Origin: Candidatus Cloacimonadota bacterium
GTDB taxonomy: Bacteria; Cloacimonadota; Cloacimonadia; Cloacimonadales; Cloacimonadaceae
Assembly: GCA_023230025.1 (NCBI GenBank)
Contig: JALNYD010000183.1
Span: 1-5,755 of the forward strand
Reading direction: 5' to 3'
Length of the DNA stretch: 5,755 nucleotides
Every line of letters starts with the position of its first letter. Position 1 is the first letter of the stretch. The position numbers and the translations under genes are program-made. The notes under the pieces are model-generated. The model had not been told where the DNA came from. It searched no databases and saw only the letters and a program-made list of their open reading frames with translations. Shown here in pieces: positions 1 to 5,755 of this stretch.

Positions 1-29
1 GATCACATAAAACATGTTTAAAGCTTTGA

Positions 30-43
30 TCTCGGTTCCGAGA
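30..43. repeat. Short perfect inverted repeat
   Basis: TCTCGG (30-35) and CCGAGA (38-43) are exact reverse complements around a 2-base centre. As RNA this could form a 5-bp stem with a GTTC loop. No U tract follows, so it is a poor intrinsic terminator. It could be an operator half-site pair, the remnant of an upstream gene's terminator, or chance. The sequence alone does not decide. Confidence 0.3.
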
Positions 44-62
44 CTAATTTGAACGTGATATC

Positions 63-87
63 ATATCATTTGTGGCAAATCAGATAT
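63..87. repeat. Imperfect inverted repeat in leader
   Basis: ATTTG (68-72) pairs with CAAAT (76-80) across a TGG loop. After a two-base bulge, ATATC (63-67) pairs with GATAT (83-87). Together this gives 5 + 5 complementary base pairs. It lies about 150 bases before the mcrB start and just upstream of the candidate promoter, so it might be a regulator site. AT-rich DNA produces such structures by chance, hence the low confidence. Confidence 0.3.
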
Positions 88-92
88 GGCTA

Positions 93-123
93 TTGTTACA
101 AACTTCTCCATGTTTGATAGAAT
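93..123 (+). promoter_or_regulatory. Candidate mcrBC promoter (weak)
   Basis: The best sigma70-like match is an extended -10, TGATAGAAT (115-123), with a weak -35, TTGTTA (93-98). The spacer is 19 bases, longer than ideal. It would start transcription near 130 and leave a leader of about 100 bases. A competing -10, TATAAG (160-165), has no good -35 but would put the start inside the direct repeat at 169-197, where a repressor could act. Neither is compelling in AT-rich sequence. Confidence 0.2.
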
Positions 124-168
124 TCTAAGAAGATAGCAGCGATGAGTTTTCTGACCTTTTATAAGAAT

Positions 169-197
169 AGATAGGCATATCTGAGATAGGACATATC
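169..197. repeat. Direct repeat AGATAGG(A)CATATC, two copies
   Basis: AGATAGGCATATC (169-181) recurs as AGATAGGACATATC (184-197). The copies are identical except for one inserted A and start 15 bases apart. The pair ends 27 bases before the ribosome binding site, a natural position for a tandem operator or a leader control element. No matching regulator gene is in the window. The repeat is directly visible; the role is inferred. Confidence 0.55.
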
Positions 198-224
198 ATA
201 GATTACAAACGTTTTATATTTTAC

Positions 225-230
225 AGGAGA
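225..230 (+). promoter_or_regulatory. mcrB ribosome binding site
   Basis: AGGAGA lies four bases before the ATG at 235. It is a strong Shine-Dalgarno match at slightly short spacing. An in-frame TAG at 199-201, with no ATG between it and 235, fixes the start there. Confidence 0.7.
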
Positions 231-234
231 TTAC

Positions 235-3200
235 ATGGAATATAAGTTGTTTGACCAGTTCGTACAAACATTTCTTGTCGAAAGAAGAGATTTCCTTTCC
301 AACAATGGAGAGACTGTGTTAACCTCTCGAGCTCTTGATGAGTGTATAGATAGGTTTATTGTAAATTATATCGCAGGCTCTGATCAAAATTTCGGCGAAA
401 AACTAAGTAAACAGTTTCAAGGCGCTAGCCGAGAGGCTAAGATATTTTTTGCGCATGCGAGTTGGCTATATGTGCATAGTTCTATGGCTATGACAGGACA
501 AGGCAAGAAAAGAGCAGTCATGATTAGTATAAATGACTTGCTGGATTATCAGCCAAGAGACGATATTTTTCTTGATAAGGGTGGTATCGCCGACCCTGGA
601 ACCGCTTATAATACGGCAAAACCAGCCAATCTAAGGTTCATAGTCCTATTGTTCAAATGGATACTGGGTAGCAATATCACGCCTAGCAAAGAATCAGTTA
701 CTAGGGCCATTACTGCAGCTTGTCTCTATGGTGTATATGGTCAAGAAAAGGACTTGATTGACGCTTTTGGTCACGATCAAGCCCAGCAGATTAAAAAAGA
801 CTACGAGCATATGACGCTAAGCAGGGGGGATCAACCTCGCCTGGGGATTTATAACTTCCTCCTCAATTTATGTGAACCTGACTATTATGAGCGAATTGTG
901 TCTTTCAGAGACAAGGAGCTAATTGCCGAAAAGTTGTATCAGCCCGAATATGGAAGTAAGCAGGGATTGAATACTGACGATCAAATTTATATGATCAAGC
1001 AGCATCTAAAGGAAAAATATCCTGATATTGATCCTAAATATCTGCTCCATGATGAAAGAATCAAATCGTTGTGGCAATCAAAGAAACAATCTCCAGAGAA
1101 CTATTGGGTGTTTCAGTGCAATCCCAGTTTCTACGACATTACAGGAGCGTTGAAAACAGGACGGCCAATCAAATGGAGAGTGGTCGCTCACAGAGACAGG
1201 ATCAAGCGGGGGGATAAGGTCATACTGTGGGTCAGTGGACCTGAAGCCGGATGTTACGCGCTGGCAGATATAACCTCTGATGTTGAGTCAACAACAAGCG
1301 ATTATTGGGAACAGGGGTTCAGGAAGGATCAAACCGATGAGCAACCGGAGCTTATGGTCGAAATCACTATCACGCATAACCTTGCTGATAGACCTATCCT
1401 CAAGCCCAAGATATCGGGGATAAAAGATCTTGAAGGCCTGAAAGCCGGTAATCAAGGCACGAACTTCAGTGCTACCGAAAGACAATACAAAGCACTTGAA
1501 AAACTAGCCCAAGAATCAACAACTGGCAAAGAGTCAAAACGCTACTGGATATATACTCCAGGCAACAATGGCGACAAGTGGGATGAGTTCTATAATCAGG
1601 GCATAATAGCTATTGGCTGGGACGAATTGGGAGATCTGAGCCAGTTTACGACCAAAGAAGAGGTCGAAGCCGAGTTAAGAAAAATAAGCGGACAAATCGA
1701 GATTAAGAAAACCAATGATGCCTTGGCCAACTGGCAGTTCAAACACGAGATCAACATAGGTGATATCATAATCGTCAAGAAAGGGCAAACCGTGCTACTT
1801 GGATATGGCGAAGTAAGTTCAGATTTCCAATATGATCCAGATAAGACTGAATATAAAAAGTACAGAGAAGTACAATGGCTTAAGAAGGGCGAATGGGAAT
1901 TGAAGCCACCTCATACTCTTATTGCAAAGACACTAACTGACATCACAAACTATCCTACTGACCATCCTGATTATTCCTACTATCAGGATTTCGCCCTGGC
2001 TTTGATGAATGGCAAAGTTATTGATAATCCACCTGAACCACATCACGATCATCATACTGATCACCCGCTCAACCTCATCCTTTTTGGTCCTCCCGGTACC
2101 GGAAAGACTTATAACACGATCAACAAGGCTGTGGCCATCGCAGACAGCATATCAGAATATGAGCTGGAGAGAAAATACCGAACCAGAGACGAGCTGACTG
2201 CAAGATACCGGCAATTGGTAGAAGAGGGAAGGATCGTCTTCACTACTTTCCACCAGAGCATGAGCTATGAAGACTTCATCGAGGGGATCAAACCGGTTAA
2301 CCGGAATGATGGCTCCCTATGTTACGAAGTTTTGCCCGGAATTTTCAAAACACTCTGTTTACAATCCTATCAGGTAGATTTCAGGGTTGTTGTCATGCGT
2401 CCCAAGGTCTCAATACCCAGAGACAGCGGTATTGCCACAATAAGTGATCAGGAATTCAGTGAGCTGTATGATACTTATCTTGAAACCCTGCCTGATGATA
2501 GCGAGACTAAGCGCTCCAGAGTTATTCTGTACACTGTAAGAGGAAATCCTTTTGATGTTTACAGAACTACGAACAGGTCGAGTATATTGGTTCGGGCGGG
2601 ATCAAAGCGTACCCCGAGTCAGATATCAAAAAATGAACTGCTGCTGGTTTATAGAAAACGAAAGAGGCCCAATCTTATCTCTTATGAAGAAATTCTGATC
2701 GATGAAATACTGAAGCTGCGTGTAGCTGATCCAGAGCCCTCCCTCGATGACAGTTTTGACCAGGCTTACTCCCTACTGTGCACTGACCTGGAATCAATGA
2801 CTGAGCCTGTGATGAAGGTCAAGACGCCCAATGGAACTGAATTTGGCATATCCCTGAATAGCAATGGCAATTTGACAGTGCATACAGCACCTGAGTTCCG
2901 ACCAAGTGTAACTATCACTAGAGATAACATCTATTCCCATGCAATTGGGGAGAATGTTCCTCCATACGATAAAGGCTATTTCTTGGGTGTTCTCAGACTA
3001 TTGCATGATAAATATGGCTTTACTGATAGCACTCCAAGTGTTGATCCTGGAGATATGACAGGTCAGGTAAATTTTGATAAGCTCTATGCAATGTTAATCG
3101 AAGAGATAAGTGGTGAATTGGCTATAAATGAGAGATATCTATTACACACTAAGCTGGATCGTCCCCGTGAAGTCATCAAGATAACACCCGATAATAACCT

Positions 3201-4140
3201 GATGGTCAGCAGCCCCGATGGTCGAACCTATGAAATTGACGTACCGGCATTACGTAAGCTATTTTTAACGGGCAGAGATCCTGATACTTCATCGAGCAAG
3301 GACATCGATGAGATTACCGGCAAGTGGCACAGTTCCGCATACCGGGCTATATGGAGCAAGATCGTCCAGATATCTGAAAGCCTGCAAACTAAACATTCAG
3401 ATGATTGGGAAATAAACGGAGGAACGAGTAATACAGGAGGTATCGAAGAGAGCAAGGACGATCTAACACCACCATCAACAGTCCTTATCATAGATGAGAT
3501 CAATCGTGGTAATGTATCCCAGATATTCGGAGAACTCATCACCCTGATTGAGCCGGATAAACGTGCCGGGATGAAGGAAGCCCTGGAAGTGACCTTGCCC
3601 TACAGCCAAGAGAAATTCTCTGTGCCTTCAAACCTTTACATCATTGGTACCATGAACACCGCAGACCGTAGCGTTGAAGCCCTGGATACAGCTCTCCGGC
3701 GCAGATTCAGCTTTTGTGAGATGACCCCGGATTACAGTCTGCTGGCTGGAACGTCAGTACAGGGTATCGACTTGGCTGACTTGTTGGCAACCATCAACCA
3801 AAGGATCGAGGGTTTGTTGGACAAGGACCACGCCATCGGGCACAGCTATTTCCTGCGGGTGGCAAATGGTGACAGCACTCTCCAGGACGTGTTTTTCGAT
3901 GAGATAATCCCACTCCTGCAGGAGTATTTCTATGGCAATTTCGGCAGGATCGAGCTTGTACTGGGTAGGGGTTTCGTAAAGTCCAGCACGGTTACCCAGT
4001 CGATTTTTGCCAAGCCTTCTCCCGATAATGATGAGTTCAATAACCACATCCGCTATTTCCTGGTTCGCCGTGAAGAGATGGATGAGAACGCTTTCCAGAA
4101 AGCTCTGCGGGTACTGATGAACGAGAGCGATGAAGCCTAA
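235..4140 (+). CDS. mcrB: McrB-like AAA+ GTPase with two modified-base reader domains
   Basis: This is the motor and recognition subunit of a Type IV restriction system. Residues 1-285 form a helical domain seen in large McrB proteins (GGIADPGTAYNT at 116-127; NLCEPDYYERIVS at 211-223). An EVE domain follows (about 290-425: YWVFQCNP, W314, RGDKVILWV). A second PUA/EVE-like domain comes next (about 436-600: RYWIYTPG, GIIAIGWDELGDL, IGDIIIVKKG). The GTPase module has Walker A GPPGTGKT (618-625), TTFHQSMSYEDFIEG (670-684), YEVLPGIFK (697-705), Walker B LIIDEINRGN (1084-1093), the McrB signature MNTADRS (1140-1146) and RRR (1155-1157). The C-terminal part has KDHAIGHSYF (1197-1206) and YFYGNFGRIELVLGRG. 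EVE and related domains are known readers of modified bases; the exact target here is unknown. At 1301 aa it greatly exceeds E. coli McrB (459 aa), owing to the N-terminal domains and a roughly 460-residue gap between Walker A and B. All key motifs are intact. It overlaps mcrC. Confidence 0.93.
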   Translation: MEYKLFDQFVQTFLVERRDFLSNNGETVLTSRALDECIDRFIVNYIAGSDQNFGEKLSKQFQGASREAKIFFAHASWLYVHSSMAMTGQGKKRAVMISINDLLDYQPRDDIFLDKGGIADPGTAYNTAKPANLRFIVLLFKWILGSNITPSKESVTRAITAACLYGVYGQEKDLIDAFGHDQAQQIKKDYEHMTLSRGDQPRLGIYNFLLNLCEPDYYERIVSFRDKELIAEKLYQPEYGSKQGLNTDDQIYMIKQHLKEKYPDIDPKYLLHDERIKSLWQSKKQSPENYWVFQCNPSFYDITGALKTGRPIKWRVVAHRDRIKRGDKVILWVSGPEAGCYALADITSDVESTTSDYWEQGFRKDQTDEQPELMVEITITHNLADRPILKPKISGIKDLEGLKAGNQGTNFSATERQYKALEKLAQESTTGKESKRYWIYTPGNNGDKWDEFYNQGIIAIGWDELGDLSQFTTKEEVEAELRKISGQIEIKKTNDALANWQFKHEINIGDIIIVKKGQTVLLGYGEVSSDFQYDPDKTEYKKYREVQWLKKGEWELKPPHTLIAKTLTDITNYPTDHPDYSYYQDFALALMNGKVIDNPPEPHHDHHTDHPLNLILFGPPGTGKTYNTINKAVAIADSISEYELERKYRTRDELTARYRQLVEEGRIVFTTFHQSMSYEDFIEGIKPVNRNDGSLCYEVLPGIFKTLCLQSYQVDFRVVVMRPKVSIPRDSGIATISDQEFSELYDTYLETLPDDSETKRSRVILYTVRGNPFDVYRTTNRSSILVRAGSKRTPSQISKNELLLVYRKRKRPNLISYEEILIDEILKLRVADPEPSLDDSFDQAYSLLCTDLESMTEPVMKVKTPNGTEFGISLNSNGNLTVHTAPEFRPSVTITRDNIYSHAIGENVPPYDKGYFLGVLRLLHDKYGFTDSTPSVDPGDMTGQVNFDKLYAMLIEEISGELAINERYLLHTKLDRPREVIKITPDNNLMVSSPDGRTYEIDVPALRKLFLTGRDPDTSSSKDIDEITGKWHSSAYRAIWSKIVQISESLQTKHSDDWEINGGTSNTGGIEESKDDLTPPSTVLIIDEINRGNVSQIFGELITLIEPDKRAGMKEALEVTLPYSQEKFSVPSNLYIIGTMNTADRSVEALDTALRRRFSFCEMTPDYSLLAGTSVQGIDLADLLATINQRIEGLLDKDHAIGHSYFLRVANGDSTLQDVFFDEIIPLLQEYFYGNFGRIELVLGRGFVKSSTVTQSIFAKPSPDNDEFNNHIRYFLVRREEMDENAFQKALRVLMNESDEA
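2455..3384 (+). repeat. Three degenerate protein modules inserted in the McrB motor
   Basis: Between Walker A and Walker B of McrB, a module recurs at residues 741-829 (begins FSELYDTYLETL), 841-929 (FDQAYSLLCTDL) and 947-1050 (FDKLYAMLIEEI). Each copy has an opening amphipathic helix F-x-x-(L/A)-Y, a strand with a small polar turn (YTVRGNPFDV; KTPNGTEFGI; TKLDRPREVIKI), a second strand (SSILVRAG; GNLTVHTA; NNLMVSSP), an I-x-(R/K/P)-x-x-(L/I) segment, and a closing helix. Start-to-start spacing is 100 and 106 residues. Identity is low and the alignment was made by eye. Copies 2 and 3 resemble each other best and copy 1 is the least certain. Single insertions of this type are familiar in large McrB-family GTPases; three in series are less so. 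Confidence 0.55.
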
Positions 4141-5401
4141 CAAGATCAGCGTGTTCGAATACAGCCGGCTTAAAACCGGCTGCGAATATAACGGAGTTGC
4201 CTTTACTCCGGCACTATTGGAGTCTTTGGAGCGTTTCCACACCTCCAGTAAGACCCGGTATTTCAACTTGATCCATAATGGAGTAGAATTCTGCGAATAT
4301 GTTGGCGTTCTTCAGGTAGGCCGCATTCAGATTGAAGTGCTGCCGAAGCTCGACAAAAACAACGATGATGTCAATACTTGGAGAGATCGCCTAATCGGGA
4401 TGCTCACCGAGGTTGGCATGTTTCGAGTATCTGCTCCCAGTACCGGGTTGCTTACCATAAGGTCTAACTCAATTCTTGAACTCTATTTTGATATCTTCAT
4501 CACAGAGGTTGAGTATCTGGTTCGGACTGGTCTTGTTAAGCAATACCGAAGGCAAACGCTCAACCATACTGCCTTGAAGGGTTCACTAGACTTTCCCGGT
4601 CACCTGGCGAGAAATATTGTCCACAAGGAACGGTTCTACACTAAAACTAGCGTATACGATCATGACCACATCTGGCACACAATCCTCAGACAGGCAATCG
4701 ATCTTATCAAGGTTCTTTCCCAGAACACCGATATTCACAATCGTATTGGTGCTCTCAATCTAAACTTCCCTGAGATAACTCCATTTCGAATATCAGAACA
4801 AACATTCAATAATCTCATCTATACTCGAAAGACGGAGTCCTATAGGGCTGCGATTGAGATTGCACGATTGCTTCTTCTTGGGTTTCATCCAGACTTAGCA
4901 GCAGGTAAAAATCATGTTTTAGCATTGATGTTCGACATGAATATGCTGTGGGAAAGCTTTATTTATCACAGCCTCAGAAAGCAGTTTCTCAAACATTCAC
5001 TTCCCTACACTGTCCGAGCTCAAACAACAACTCCGTTTTGGAGAGCTAATAACTACTGGAATACTCTTCGCCCGGACATTCTTATCGAAAGCACAGAAGA
5101 TGAGCGTAGATTTGTTCTGGATACTAAATGGAAAGACGTTTCTTGCGCAGGACCTTCATCCTCAGATTTACAGCAGCTTTTTGCCTATTCACAGTTTTTC
5201 CAATCATCAAAGAATGCACTTCTTTACCCAGGCAGAACCAATAACATCCGACAAGGAAGATACGCAATAACTACTAACTGGTCAGATAGAATACTGTGCA
5301 GCGTTATCAATCTTGGATTAGAATCTAAGATTAACAATTGGCAGGAAGCCATCTATATAGCCATCATTCATTGGATGCATGATACGGAGGTAGTGTGTTA
5401 A
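4130..5401 (+). CDS. mcrC: McrC-like nuclease subunit of McrBC
   Basis: This is the endonuclease partner, which in the family docks on the McrB hexamer, stimulates GTP hydrolysis and cleaves DNA. The N-terminal half carries the McrC hallmark YVGVLQVGRIQIEVLPKL (57-74). The middle has YRAAIEIARLLLLG and the conserved FDMNMLWE (268-275) that precedes the nuclease fold. The catalytic PD-(D/E)XK centre is complete: RPDI (314-317, D316), LDTKWK (330-335, D331 and K333) and DLQQLFAY (346-353). By pattern these match D244, D257 and K259 of E. coli McrC. At 423 aa it is longer than the E. coli protein (348 aa). The ATG at 4130 is the first possible start, because a stop in this frame lies at 4118-4120. 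The gene overlaps the end of mcrB by 11 bases and has only a weak GAGAG just before it, so translation is probably coupled. No signal peptide or membrane segment is seen. Confidence 0.93.
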   Translation: MKPNKISVFEYSRLKTGCEYNGVAFTPALLESLERFHTSSKTRYFNLIHNGVEFCEYVGVLQVGRIQIEVLPKLDKNNDDVNTWRDRLIGMLTEVGMFRVSAPSTGLLTIRSNSILELYFDIFITEVEYLVRTGLVKQYRRQTLNHTALKGSLDFPGHLARNIVHKERFYTKTSVYDHDHIWHTILRQAIDLIKVLSQNTDIHNRIGALNLNFPEITPFRISEQTFNNLIYTRKTESYRAAIEIARLLLLGFHPDLAAGKNHVLALMFDMNMLWESFIYHSLRKQFLKHSLPYTVRAQTTTPFWRANNYWNTLRPDILIESTEDERRFVLDTKWKDVSCAGPSSSDLQQLFAYSQFFQSSKNALLYPGRTNNIRQGRYAITTNWSDRILCSVINLGLESKINNWQEAIYIAIIHWMHDTEVVC

Positions 5402-5476
5402 TATCAGTAAAGGCTGCCAAGTTGTTGTTCCCGCCCTTGGGGTAATTCTTCAAGTAAGCCCATAAGCCCAAATTGC

Positions 5477-5540
5477 ATTTGCAGTTATCCTGTCACAATA
5501 TGCAATTTTCGGTGATCAAAATTGCAGAATTCCTGTCACC
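5477..5540 (+). repeat. 21-bp repeat array, copies 1-3
   Basis: Three adjacent copies start at 5477 (ATTTGCAGTTATCCTGTCAC), 5498 (ATATGCAATTTTCGGTGATC) and 5520 (AATTGCAGAATTCCTGTCAC). The invariant G of TGCA recurs at 5481, 5502 and 5524, a period of 21-22 bases or two DNA turns. Copies 1 and 3 share TTGCAG and TCCTGTCAC; copy 2 is more diverged. Helical phasing suggests tandem protein-binding sites. Confidence 0.6.
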
Positions 5541-5554
5541 CCCCCCCAAAGGGG
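5539..5554 (+). other. Nine-C run with small GC hairpin
   Basis: A run of nine C (5539-5547) is followed by AAA and GGGG (5551-5554), so CCCC-AAA-GGGG can pair as a four-bp stem with a three-base loop. TCTTGTT follows, which is too poor in T for a confident intrinsic terminator. It begins at the last base of repeat copy 3. The C run is prone to slippage and to sequencing length error. Confidence 0.3.
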
Positions 5555-5560
5555 TCTTGT

Positions 5561-5588
5561 TAAGGATGTCCTATGATGCATAAGGATG
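5561..5588 (+). repeat. TAAGGATG direct repeat
   Basis: TAAGGATG occurs at 5561-5568 and again at 5581-5588, 20 bases apart. The second copy continues to GGATGC (5584-5589), whose exact reverse complement GCATCC lies at 5639-5644, so an inverted pair frames repeat copies 4 and 5. Partial extension (GCGACA against TGTCACGTTGC) makes the framing more than a six-base match. The function is unknown. Confidence 0.4.
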
Positions 5589-5590
5589 CG

Positions 5591-5635
5591 ACAGTTTGCA
5601 GATTTCGCTGCACAATTTGCAGATTTCGTTGTCAC
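5591..5635 (+). repeat. 21-bp repeat array, copies 4-5
   Basis: This is the clearest tandem pair. ACAGTTTGCAGATTTCGCTG (5591-5610) and ACAATTTGCAGATTTCGTTG (5612-5631) differ at two of 20 positions and are exactly 21 bases apart. Copy 5 continues into TGTCAC (5630-5635), linking it to copies 1 and 3. The core TTTGCAGATTTCG is identical in both. Confidence 0.75.
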
Positions 5636-5678
5636 GTTGCATCCAGCATGCTAAAAATACAGATGGTGCGCCAGAACA

Positions 5679-5711
5679 ATATGCAGTTGTTTGTGACAAT
5701 TTGCTGTTTTA
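5679..5711 (+). repeat. 21-bp repeat array, copies 6-7 (diverged)
   Basis: ATATGCAGTTGTTTGTGACA (5679-5698) is followed by ATTTGCTGTTTTA (5699-5711), spaced 20 bases. The usual TGTCAC end is replaced by its reverse complement GTGACA (5693-5698), so the motif here also reads in the opposite orientation. This could mark an end facing the other way. Copy 7 is partial. Confidence 0.45.
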
Positions 5712-5755
5712 GAGCCCCATTACACTGCCAAAGCATCTCTTGCAAATCATATATC

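Larger units (their letters stand above)
1..234. other. AT-rich leader upstream of mcrB, no gene
   Basis: No reading frame here looks like a real gene. Two tiny frames (86-136, 16 codons; 142-174, 10 codons) lack ribosome binding sites. The region is AT-rich and contains a perfect 10-bp palindrome AAACATGTTT (10-19), a TCTCGG-TT-CCGAGA inverted repeat (30-43), an imperfect inverted repeat (63-87) and a 13/14-bp direct repeat (169-197). It must carry the operon's promoter and any operator if transcription starts inside the window. The tail of an upstream gene is not visible. Confidence 0.7.
5402..5755. other. Non-coding 3' flank with repeat array
   Basis: No credible gene is found on either strand. 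The only frame open to the right edge on the minus strand (5754 down to a stop at 5632-5634, about 40 codons) runs through the repeats and resembles no protein I know. The stretch holds about seven related 21-bp motifs, a nine-base C run and a TAAGGATG pair. No strong intrinsic terminator follows mcrC. It could be the remnant end of a mobile element, a regulatory region for a gene beyond the window, or an intergenic repeat family. Confidence 0.65.

Noticed and set aside
10..19. Perfect palindrome AAACATGTTT as a regulator site
   Set aside because: A single 10-bp palindrome in AT-rich DNA is weak evidence, and no second copy or matching regulator is in the window.
86..136. 16-codon leader frame (and a 10-codon frame at 142-174) as possible leader peptides
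   Set aside because: Neither has a Shine-Dalgarno sequence, and neither shows the codon runs or adjoining terminator/antiterminator stems of an attenuator.
3228..3542. 104-codon minus-strand open frame opposite the Walker B region
   Set aside because: It is an antisense shadow of mcrB, with low-complexity Ser/Leu-rich content and no family features.
3754..4266. 170-codon minus-strand open frame across the mcrB/mcrC junction
   Set aside because: It lies opposite two well-supported genes with clear family motifs and has no recognisable protein signature. The open length is explained by the coding strand's composition.
5434..5470. Intrinsic terminator after mcrC (CTTG...CAAG and GGG...CCC pairings)
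   Set aside because: Stems are only three to four bp with long loops, and no T tract follows.
5477..5711. CRISPR array
   Set aside because: Repeats are about 21 bp, diverged, and follow one another directly without unique spacers of 30-40 bp. No cas genes are present.
5632..5754. Minus-strand frame open to the right edge, about 40 codons, as the C-terminus of a convergent gene
   Set aside because: It runs through the 21-bp repeats and its translation resembles no known protein. Short open frames are expected by chance, though sequence beyond 5755 would settle it.

Overview
This window is a compact two-gene modification-dependent (Type IV) restriction locus of the McrBC family, flanked by short non-coding stretches. 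Both genes lie on the + strand and read as an operon: mcrB (235-4140, 1301 aa) and mcrC (4130-5401, 423 aa) overlap by 11 bases. No methyltransferase, specificity subunit or other defence gene is present, as expected for a system that cuts modified foreign nucleic acid and leaves unmodified host DNA alone. The Shine-Dalgarno sequence, operon overlap and protein families indicate a bacterium (an archaeon cannot be fully excluded). Base composition looks moderate, with AT-rich flanks, and I cannot assign a phylum.

Layout. Positions 1-234 are an AT-rich leader with several small palindromes, a 13/14-bp direct repeat and a good ribosome binding site, but no convincing gene. The McrB-like protein is much larger than E. 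coli McrB (459 aa). It has a helical McrB-associated N-terminal domain (about 1-285), an EVE domain (about 290-425), a second PUA/EVE-like domain (about 436-600), a His-rich linker (603-610), and a McrB-type AAA+ GTPase module with all signature motifs. About 460 residues separate Walker A from Walker B. Much of that insertion appears to be three degenerate copies of one roughly 90-105 aa module. The McrC-like partner has the usual N-terminal bridging region and an intact PD-(D/E)XK nuclease centre (D316, D331, K333).

Positions 5402-5755 hold no gene. They contain about seven related copies of a roughly 21-bp motif built on TTGCAG...TGTCAC, most in near-helical phase. This resembles the multiple terminal repeats of IS21-type transposons, but no transposase is in view.

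How it works (family knowledge plus inference): the EVE and EVE-like domains probably read a modified base, the AAA+ module hexamerises and hydrolyses GTP, and McrC stimulates that hydrolysis and supplies the nuclease. The parts of most interest are the two-reader architecture, the triplicated insertion inside the motor domain, and the downstream repeat array.
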